Positions 45,051-51,645 of a stretch of 64,000 nucleotides of DNA are shown here, piece by piece. The notes beneath the pieces are model-generated. The model did no database searches. It saw only the letters and a list, made by a program, of their open reading frames with translations, and had not been told where the DNA came from. Numbering within the stretch: position 1 is the first letter of the stretch; the number at the start of each line of letters is the position of its first letter. A program made the translations under genes and the position numbers. The stretch covers positions 1 to 64,000 of the forward strand of contig NZ_AAWS01000051.1 of assembly GCF_000169175.1 (NCBI RefSeq), read 5' to 3'. The DNA comes from Microscilla marina ATCC 23134 (GTDB lineage: Bacteria > Bacteroidota > Bacteroidia > Cytophagales > Microscillaceae).

Positions 45051-45587
45051 ATGATACATTCTTTCATTACTTTACTTGTTACGGTGGTATCTTTACAAAC
45101 GGCTACCATACCTCCTACCCAAAAAGAGGTGCCGCTCGACAAAAGATTTGACTTTTGGGTGGGTAAATGGAACGCCACCTGGAAAAATGCAGATGGTACT
45201 GTAGGCAAGGCTACCAACGAGATTACCCGTATCTTAAACGGCAAGGTGATCAAAGAAAACTTTATAATCAGCAACGACCCAAAAATGAAAGGCTTTCACG
45301 GCTTGAGTTTTTCAGTGTACAACCCTAACAACAAAACCTGGAAACAAACCTGGGTAGACAACCAGGGAGCTTACCTCGATTTTGTAGGAAAGTTTGATGG
45401 GAACAAGCGTATTTTTGAGCGGTCTTTTACGGGTACTAAAGGCAAATATAAGGGTAAAATCATTAAGCAACGTATGGTATTTTACAACATCAAAGCCGAT
45501 AGTTTCGACTGGGACTGGGAGGCGTCGCTTGACAAGGGCAAAACCTGGAAGTTGAACTGGAGAATAAAGTATACCAAAATAAAATAA
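45051..45587 (+). CDS. Exported DUF1579-like beta-barrel protein
   Basis: A 178-aa protein with a weak N-terminal signal (MIHSFITLLVTVVSLQT). The mature part begins FDFWVGKWNATWKNADG, the signature of DUF1579 and nitrobindin/lipocalin-like barrels, and continues with alternating strands: NEITRILNGKVIKENF, SVYNPNNKTWKQTWVD, QRMVFYNIKADSFDWDWEAS, WKLNWRIKYTK. Such barrels bind small hydrophobic ligands or heme in some relatives, but no heme-binding His can be assigned here. It sits between ogt and uvrB on the opposite strand, with a hairpin downstream. Confidence 0.75.
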   Translation: MIHSFITLLVTVVSLQTATIPPTQKEVPLDKRFDFWVGKWNATWKNADGTVGKATNEITRILNGKVIKENFIISNDPKMKGFHGLSFSVYNPNNKTWKQTWVDNQGAYLDFVGKFDGNKRIFERSFTGTKGKYKGKIIKQRMVFYNIKADSFDWDWEASLDKGKTWKLNWRIKYTKIK

Positions 45588-45599
45588 AACAAAAAGCAT

Positions 45600-45641
45600 A
45601 ACCATACTTGCCAGAGCGAGCAAACGCTGGCAGGTATGGTG
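45600..45641 (+). terminator. Hairpin terminator after the DUF1579-like gene
   Basis: ACCATACTTGCCAG and CTGGCAGGTATGGT form a 14-base stem with one G-T pair, followed within ten bases by a run of seven T. It shares the ACCTGCCAG core with 5769-5803. Confidence 0.7.
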
Positions 45642-45715
45642 TAGTTTTTTTAATTAGTAAACTTGTAAATATCTGAAAATAAATGCTTTACAAGCTTTTT
45701 GTGAAATAGGAAATA

Positions 45716-45850
45716 GCACCGGTATTCATCGGAATTTAGGAACTTGCCCCCTGTTAGTTGCCGATGAGTTCAACGGAGTTAAACAGGGCGTAGCACCAAT
45801 ATTCATCGGCATCTAGAACTTGCCCCTGTTGGTTGCCTATGGAACAGGGT
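45716..45850 (+). repeat. Two tandem-like copies of the AGCACC...CATCGG repeat
   Basis: TAGCACCGGTATTCATCGG at 45715-45733 and TAGCACCAATATTCATCGG at 45791-45809, each followed by a CTTGCCCCxxGTT(A/G)GTTGCC stretch, so about 76 bp is repeated twice. Same core family as 49195 and 58071. Confidence 0.6.
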
Positions 45851-45889
45851 GTACCTAGCACCTTGCGCCTAGTCCCTAGCACCTATGTA

Positions 45890-47908
45890 TTACTTCTTCA
45901 GCATTGTCTTCAAATCAGCCAATTCGTCGCGTAGACGAGCTGCTTCCATAAAATCGAGGTCTTTGGCTGCCTTTTCCATCGCCTTTTGGGTTGTTTTGAT
46001 AAGCTTCTGCAAGTCGTCTTGGGTCATATAGCTCACCACTGGGTCGGCAGCCATATTTATAGTATCAGGAGCTGTATAATAATTTGCCCCCGCTTTCTTG
46101 CGCTTGTCTGCAACATTGGTTTGCCCCATAATCGCTTCTTTGCTTTTGCGTACAGTTTTGGGGGTAATGTTGTGTTTTTTGTTGTACTCATCCTGAACCT
46201 TGCGACGGCGTTGGGTTTCGTTCATGGCACGTTCCATCGATCCCGTCATTTTGTCGGCATACAAAATTACCTTCCCTTTTTCGTTACGAGCTGCCCGCCC
46301 TATGGTCTGAATCAGCGAACGTTCGTTGCGTAAAAAACCTTCTTTGTCAGCATCTATAATTGCCACCAGCGATACTTCGGGCAAGTCGAGCCCCTCCCGC
46401 AGCAAGTTTACCCCAATGAGTACATCTATTTCGCCCAAACGCAACTGACGCAAAATCTCTACCCGTTCCAGCGGTTTCACATCCGAGTGAATATAAGTAC
46501 AATTAATGTCCAATCGGTCGAGGTACTTGCTTAGTTCTTCTGCCATGCGTTTGGTCAGGGTAGTTACCAACACCCGCCCATCATCTTTGAGTGTAGCATC
46601 TATTTCTTCCAGCAGGTCATCTATTTGATTGAGGCTGGGGCGCACAAAAATCTCCGGATCGATTACCCCAGTTGGGCGAATCAACTGTTCTACAATGACC
46701 CCTTCCGACTTTTCGAGTTCATACTCAGCGGGTGTAGCACTTATATAAATCACCTGATTCATCATAGTTTCAAACTCCTGAAAGTTGAGTGGGCGGTTGT
46801 CAAGCGCCGAAGGTAGCCTAAAGCCATAATCTACCAGGTTGGTCTTACGCGAACGGTCACCCCCATACATGCCGCGTATTTGGGGCAAAGTAACGTGGCT
46901 CTCGTCAATGAACAACAAGTAATCGTCAGGAAAATAATCGAGCAAGCAGAAAGGGCGCGACCCAGGGTTGCGACGATCAAAATAACGCGAATAGTTTTCT
47001 ACCCCAGAACAGTAACCCAGTTCGCGCATCATTTCCAGGTCAAACTCTGTTCTTTCTTTGATTCGTTTGGCTTCTTCTACCCGGTTTTCTTTTTCAAAAT
47101 ACAACACCTGCTTTACCATATCATCCTGAATCTCTTTGATTGCCTGGTGCAATACATCTTGCCCGGTTACAAACAAGTTTGCCGGAAATATAGAAATGGC
47201 TGTTTCTTCAGATAACTTTTGGTTGGTTTCGGGATCAATGCGGTGAATTGCTTCTACCTCGTCGCCAAAAAAGAAAATTCTAAAAGCAAAGTCATCATAC
47301 GCTACAAAAATATCAATCGTGTCGCCTTTTACCCTAAAGTTACCCCGCTCAAAACCCGCTTCAGTACGACTATAGAGAATGTCTACCAAGGCAAACAAGA
47401 ACTTGTTACGGCTTATCTCATCGCCTACCTTTAGGCTGATCACGTTTTTGCCAAACTCCTCTGGGTTGCCAATACCGTAAATACACGATACCGAAGCTAC
47501 CACCAATACATCGCGCCTGCCCGACAACAAAGCTGAGGTAGCACTCAGGCGAAGCTTTTCTATTTCGCTGTTGATAGACAAGTCCTTTTCGATATAAGTA
47601 CCTGTAGTAGGCAAAAACGCTTCGGGTTGATAATAATCATAATAAGAAATAAAGTACTCAACGGCATTGTCGGGAAAAAACTGTTTGAACTCGCCGTATA
47701 ACTGTGCCGCCAGGGTTTTGTTATGGCTGAGCACCAAAGTAGGGCGGTTGAGTTGGGCTACCACATTGGCAGCAGTAAATGTTTTACCCGAACCAGTTAC
47801 TCCCAGTAGGGTTTGTGCTTTTTCACCGTTTTTTATTCCATGAATCAATTGTTCTATTGCCTTAGGCTGGTCGCCCATTGGGTCAAAATCAGATACTAAT
47901 TTATACAT
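45890..47908 (-). CDS. uvrB: UvrABC system protein B
   Basis: DNA damage-recognition helicase of nucleotide excision repair, acting with UvrA and UvrC. Walker A is LGVTGSGKTFTAA (about residue 36). The beta-hairpin that probes the DNA strand is YYDYYQPEAFLPTTGTYIEKD. Further motifs are LLFIDESHVTLPQIRGMYGGD, VIYISATPAEYE, VLVTTLTKRMAEELSKYL, GVNLLREGLDLPEVSLVAI and QTIGRAARN. The C-terminal UVR domain (MEKAAKDLDFMEAARLRDELADL) that binds UvrC is present. The start at 47908 (MYKLVSDFDPMGDQPKAI) is the family start; the longer frame is not. At 672 aa it is full length. Confidence 0.97.
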   Translation of the reverse strand: MYKLVSDFDPMGDQPKAIEQLIHGIKNGEKAQTLLGVTGSGKTFTAANVVAQLNRPTLVLSHNKTLAAQLYGEFKQFFPDNAVEYFISYYDYYQPEAFLPTTGTYIEKDLSINSEIEKLRLSATSALLSGRRDVLVVASVSCIYGIGNPEEFGKNVISLKVGDEISRNKFLFALVDILYSRTEAGFERGNFRVKGDTIDIFVAYDDFAFRIFFFGDEVEAIHRIDPETNQKLSEETAISIFPANLFVTGQDVLHQAIKEIQDDMVKQVLYFEKENRVEEAKRIKERTEFDLEMMRELGYCSGVENYSRYFDRRNPGSRPFCLLDYFPDDYLLFIDESHVTLPQIRGMYGGDRSRKTNLVDYGFRLPSALDNRPLNFQEFETMMNQVIYISATPAEYELEKSEGVIVEQLIRPTGVIDPEIFVRPSLNQIDDLLEEIDATLKDDGRVLVTTLTKRMAEELSKYLDRLDINCTYIHSDVKPLERVEILRQLRLGEIDVLIGVNLLREGLDLPEVSLVAIIDADKEGFLRNERSLIQTIGRAARNEKGKVILYADKMTGSMERAMNETQRRRKVQDEYNKKHNITPKTVRKSKEAIMGQTNVADKRKKAGANYYTAPDTINMAADPVVSYMTQDDLQKLIKTTQKAMEKAAKDLDFMEAARLRDELADLKTMLKK

Positions 47909-47946
47909 ACTCAAGGTGTTGGTTTTGCTTGCTAAAAGTGCATTAG

Positions 47947-47976
47947 CAAATATACTGTTTTTTAACACATACCAAA
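47947..47976 (-). promoter_or_regulatory. Bacteroidota-type promoter for uvrB
   Basis: On the minus strand, TTTG (47976-47973) is followed after 18 bases by TATATTTG (47954-47947), matching TTTG-N17..23-TAnnTTTG, 38 bases before the ATG at 47908. Confidence 0.55.
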
Positions 47977-48675
47977 AGTATAAAAACTGCAAAAAATATC
48001 AGTACATTGAGCAAGTCAATGGCTTGGTAAATAGAGGGTTATCAGTTGTGTTGGTTTTAACAGAAAGGGTTTTGTATAATTATTTTAATAAAAAACCTGA
48101 TAAAAAGTGAAAACAGGTTGAAACACTACGTATTTTTTGTAATTTTGTTTACTAAAAAGTTTGATTTTATATAGTAAAGGCATTTTATTTTTAATAGAAA
48201 AACTATAGCAATTACTGCTTTCATTTTGATTGATACAGTGCGCTAACTTACATTACCTTGAAAGTAAACATTTTTTGTTTTGACCCTGAGGACAAGACAT
48301 TGGCATGAGGGAATATGATCAGGCTTGTGAGAATTTTATTAAGATAATGCCCCGACTTATTTAAAATTAAGCCCTGCGTTATTAATAGTTAACTTACCTG
48401 TGCCTCCTAACACAAAGCAGGCAAAATGCACAAGGTAAGGTCTTGAAAATGTTGACTAAATGAATGAACTGATTAATGAAAAAGTACAAACAAAGAGGTG
48501 TATTTCGATCAGTTATCTTTGAATTATACCTTTTTTTTGGGTAAGTATTACCCATTAATCTTCGTTTTCGGGGCTTTTACCACACAAGAAAGGTTACTCG
48601 TAGAATCTATTCTATAGCTAATCTTTTTTGTTGTACTTTTGTCATAGGTACAGTGTCTAAAATTTCATTGAAATT
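47977..48675. other. Gene-free AT-rich spacer
   Basis: About 700 bp upstream of the small gene at 48676. No frame with coding character; no clear repeat. Near its right end, TACTTTTG at 48634-48641 matches the -7 box pattern TAnnTTTG. Confidence 0.4.
48634..48641 (+). promoter_or_regulatory. Probable -7 box for the small gene at 48676
   Basis: TACTTTTG fits TAnnTTTG and lies 34 bases before the ATG. A matching -33 TTTG at proper distance is not clear. Confidence 0.3.
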
Positions 48676-48822
48676 ATGAATCGAAAACAGCAAAATGATT
48701 ATGAGCAATTAGCCTCTATTTTGGAAAACATCCGGTCTATGGACGAAGAAAAACCAAAAAAAGAAGTACAAGCTCCTCCAATCAAAAGTACCAGCAAGCA
48801 TAAAGGCCACAAATCTGCATAA
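48676..48822 (+). CDS. 48-residue basic protein with its own terminator
   Basis: Short frame found by hand: MNRKQQNDYEQLASILENIR, then SMDEEKPKKEVQAPPIKSTS and KHKGHKSA, stop at 48820-48822. The N-terminal about 22 residues look like an amphipathic helix; the tail is charged, disordered and Lys-rich. Support for a real gene: a -7-like box 34 bases upstream and a strong intrinsic terminator 64 bases downstream, in an otherwise empty 1.8-kb stretch. No family or function is recognised. It could be a small DNA- or RNA-associated protein, but that is guesswork from charge. Confidence 0.5.
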   Translation: MNRKQQNDYEQLASILENIRSMDEEKPKKEVQAPPIKSTSKHKGHKSA

Positions 48823-48885
48823 CAAAGATTTGAAGAACTCTGAATCAGGTGCCTTTATCTAAAACTAAAACAAATAAAACGTATT

Positions 48886-48918
48886 ACCCAAAGTAGATGC
48901 TCTACTTTGGGTTTTTTA
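48886..48918 (+). terminator. Strong intrinsic terminator
   Basis: ACCCAAAGTAGA and TCTACTTTGGGT form a perfect 12-base stem around TGC, followed by six T. It ends the transcript of the small gene at 48676. Confidence 0.85.
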
Positions 48919-49037
48919 GTTGACTTTAAATAAGCGTTTATTATTAGATTACAAGTATAGAGGGTAGGAACTATCCAAAAGTTGGTTTCAGTGCAGCGAG
49001 ACCAAAGCTAATATTAAGCCCTTTCGGGGAAGTAATT

Positions 49038-49159
49038 GCCATCACCAAGCTTGTTCCCTCCTCTTGGTCTTAAGCGCAGCTGACCAAGAGAGCGGGTAAC
49101 GATAGCGAAGAGCTTGGTCTTGCCAAAAAAGACCACTACAAGTGAGTTTGTATTGGTTT
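49038..49159 (+). repeat. 122-bp structured repeat, copy 1 (copy 2 at 49494-49615)
   Basis: Both copies share GCCATCACCAAGCTTGT, CTCTTGGTCTTAAGCGCAGC, GACCAAGAGAGCGGGTAACG and CCACTACAAGTGAGTTTGTA. Inside, CTCTTGGTC (49061-49069) pairs with GACCAAGAG (49082-49090), enclosed by ACCAAGCT (49043) pairing with AGCTTGGT (49111). Flanking segments 48943-49030 and 49629-49725 are also related to each other. Confidence 0.8.
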
Positions 49160-49160
49160 T

Positions 49161-49419
49161 TTAGTCAAAGTTGTTTGCTGTTTAACTTTGTTGAGCACCG
49201 ATATACATCGGTATCTAAGGACTCGCCAGAGGCTCGGTTATCAGTTATTTATGAATTTAAAAACTATTTAATTGGGTGTTTAGGCATAAAATCGAAACAC
49301 TTTTAAAAATAAAAGTGAGTATACAATCTTAATATAAAATACTGGTTTACAGCATTTAACAAGGTGAACATTTACTCGAATCAGCTATGGACTATCGACT
49401 AAATACTATGGACTATTGT
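49161..49419 (+). repeat. Long dispersed repeat, copy 1 (copy 2 at 58038-58321)
   Basis: From TTAGTCAAAGTTGTTT to ATACTATGGACTATTG the two copies are nearly identical; copy 2 has about 30 extra bases after AATATAAAATACTG. Starts with the GAGCACCGATATACATCGG palindrome family. No ORF inside. Confidence 0.9.
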
Positions 49420-49493
49420 AAATAAGCATTTATTATTATACCAAATGGTTGCCATTACCCTTACACTAAATTCTTTGTAAGTCTACATCAAAA

Positions 49494-49615
49494 GCCATCA
49501 CCAAGCTTGTCCCCTCCTCTTGGTCTTAAGCGCAGCTGACCAAGAGAGCGGGTAACGATAGCGAAGAACTTGGTCTTGCCAAAAAAAACCACTACAAGTG
49601 AGTTTGTATGGGTTT
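49494..49615 (+). repeat. 122-bp structured repeat, copy 2
   Basis: Matches 49038-49159 with few changes; the outer right arm is AACTTGGT instead of AGCTTGGT, weakening the outer stem. Confidence 0.8.
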
Positions 49616-49744
49616 TCAATTAGACTTGGTATTAGATTAGAAGTACAAGTGGTGGGAAATATCCATAAAATGGTCTCGTTGCAACGAGACCAAAGCGAAT
49701 GTTAAGCTTTTTAGGGGAAGTGGTTATCATGCAGCTTTGAGCTA

Positions 49745-50956
49745 TTAAATCAATAAATTATCAAAACTATTAGACGAGGGCAAACGATTATGCGCCACCT
49801 CGGTTATCTCAAGGTGCAAACGCTCAAACTCATAGCAAATTTCTCCACTGGTATCCACATTGAGCTCTGCATCAAGCGCCAAAGCTTTTTCTCTAAAAAT
49901 AGCCTCTTTGTCATAAGTACAAGTAAGCATCATGAGCACGTCAAACATAGACTGATCCACCAGGCGTGAGTTCCACCAATACAAATAGGTTTTAAGCGGC
50001 TTTACGTCATCTATCAAAACTTTGATTTGACGTTCAGGGCGAATTTGTTGGTGAATGCGGTGAAAAATAGCCTTGAGTACATAACGTTCTACATTTTTGC
50101 GGCGAATCTTCTCATTTTCCAGCGACAAACGCAACTTGCGTACAGCCGGAATGCTATAAAACAGCGTAGACAGCGACAAAGGCAGCCCAGCACTTAGCAA
50201 TAATACCTGAGTGGGCACGCTCCCACTGAGTAGGTAAAACAATCCCCCAAAAACAAGAGGAGCAGTGGCAGCTATGCGGAAATTCCACTGGTTGAGTGCT
50301 TTGATCTTTTTTTCTAAATCTTCTCCCTTCCATTCTTTTTCTGCCAGAGGGCGTTCCCATATTTTCAGGCTTTCGCTAATGTCAACCGATTCGTTGGAAG
50401 GTTTGGCAAACTGGGCAAATTTATAAATAATTACCCCTTGAGTAGTGATCTCCACCTCCCCCTCGTAGTTGGCAAGTAATTGTACTGCTTCAGTTTCCGC
50501 CTGACGAATACTCCATCCGGTAAGTTGGATAAGCTCCGCAATCACTATTTGCCCTTGGTTGTTGCGTATATAGTTCAATATCAGCTTTTCGGTCAACCAG
50601 CGATCTTTGAGTTGGTCAGTAATACCTGCGATATGTGCGACTGTTTTTCTGAGCCAACCCCCTTTAGTATTGGGAGATGTCTTTAGCCATTGGGTAAACC
50701 AACGCTGTAGGCGGTTTTCGCCAGCGTCAAAATCAAAAATGTAAAGAAGGTCATTATTTTCGTTGGTTTCGAAGCGGCAAGGATACCGCCTAAGCAACAA
50801 AGACAAGGTATATGCTACCCAACGGGTAGAAAGTCCGGTAGCAAGTACAATATCTTCTATAGAATGTTTTTGTTGGGGAGCCTTTAAAAGTGCTTGTTTG
50901 ATCAGTTTTTTAAATAATCTTTCGTTATATGCAATCTCTTTTACTTCATATTTCAT
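49745..50956 (-). CDS. Membrane protein with N-terminal winged-helix-like domains, unknown function
   Basis: A 403-aa protein I cannot name. The start at 50956 (MKYEVKEIAYNERLFKKLIK) is preferred to an upstream ATG five codons earlier. Residues about 20-75 (SIEDIVLATGLSTRWVAYTLSLLLRRYP) and about 125-185 (IVIAELIQLTGWSIRQAETEAVQLLANY) both look like helix-turn-helix units. Two transmembrane segments follow at about 230-275 (APLVFGGLFYLLSG, VLLLSAGLPLSLSTLFYSI). The C-terminal part (about 285-400) is soluble and charged. The layout, two wHTH-like units and a hairpin membrane anchor, suggests a membrane-tethered regulator, which is inference. Confidence 0.65.
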   Translation of the reverse strand: MKYEVKEIAYNERLFKKLIKQALLKAPQQKHSIEDIVLATGLSTRWVAYTLSLLLRRYPCRFETNENNDLLYIFDFDAGENRLQRWFTQWLKTSPNTKGGWLRKTVAHIAGITDQLKDRWLTEKLILNYIRNNQGQIVIAELIQLTGWSIRQAETEAVQLLANYEGEVEITTQGVIIYKFAQFAKPSNESVDISESLKIWERPLAEKEWKGEDLEKKIKALNQWNFRIAATAPLVFGGLFYLLSGSVPTQVLLLSAGLPLSLSTLFYSIPAVRKLRLSLENEKIRRKNVERYVLKAIFHRIHQQIRPERQIKVLIDDVKPLKTYLYWWNSRLVDQSMFDVLMMLTCTYDKEAIFREKALALDAELNVDTSGEICYEFERLHLEITEVAHNRLPSSNSFDNLLI

Positions 50957-51298
50957 AATGCTTGGGCTCACTCAACAATTCTCAAATAAAAATAAAAGTT
51001 ATATGGTTTGTGCTCCACATAATTCAACTACGATACCAGTTCGTTTAATAAAAAATAAACTGATTGTAAATACTTGATAGTCAGTAGTATATATAAGTTT
51101 ATTTTAATTACACAAAAAAATAAGGCATCGAAAGTTGTACATGAGCGTGCAAGTAGTGTTCGTAAGCGAACAGTTAACCGAACGTTTTACCAAATAAAAA
51201 ACGTGTTTTTGTATAAATACACTTACTATTGACGCTGAAATAGTATAAAGTGTAGATTTTTATTTTTGTTCATACCACCTGTTTTATTGACATCCTAC
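50957..51298. other. Divergent spacer
   Basis: About 340 bp, AT-rich. TATTTTTG at 51261-51268 fits the -7 pattern TAnnTTTG for the gene at 51299; no -33 box at normal distance. Nothing else seen. Confidence 0.35.
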
Positions 51299-51556
51299 AT
51301 GAAATACATCGTTTCTTTTACCTTTGTAATACTATGGTCATGCAGTACATTGTACGCCCAGGAGCAAGCCCCTTTGTTTAAGTATCATCCTGCCAAAAAG
51401 AAGAAAGTGGCAACCACTGCCTCAGGCAAAAAAGCCATTGCAAAGAAAAAAGTCAAGCTTACCCTTACTGAACGTTACCGCCAAAAGATGAGTCACCTTA
51501 AAAACAGCAAAGCTACCCCCAAGAGCAAAGCCCGGATTCGCCGTAAAAATGATTGA
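51299..51556 (+). CDS. Small exported lysine-rich protein
   Basis: 85 aa. The start at 51299 (MKYIVSFTFVILWSCSTLYA) gives a clean signal peptide with a cleavage site near YAQ; an 11-codon longer frame lacks this. The mature part is very basic and low in complexity (HPAKKKKVATTASGKKAIAK, LTERYRQKMSHLKNSKATPK), ending in RIRRKND. Such proteins are common in Bacteroidota envelopes but no function is known. A very strong terminator follows within ten bases, which supports a discrete, well-expressed gene. Confidence 0.75.
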   Translation: MKYIVSFTFVILWSCSTLYAQEQAPLFKYHPAKKKKVATTASGKKAIAKKKVKLTLTERYRQKMSHLKNSKATPKSKARIRRKND

Positions 51557-51564
51557 GTGGGTAT

Positions 51565-51610
51565 AAAAACAAACTCCTCGTCAACCTGTACTGACGAGGA
51601 GTTTGTTTTT
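51565..51610. terminator. Very strong bidirectional terminator
   Basis: AAAACAAACTCCTCGTCA and TGACGAGGAGTTTGTTTT form a perfect stem of about 18-19 bp with an 8-base loop, flanked by A and T runs. It separates the small gene (ends 51556) from the minus-strand gene ending at 51646. Confidence 0.9.
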
Positions 51611-51645
51611 TATCCATCGGTAAAAAAATAGCTTATTACTACTAC

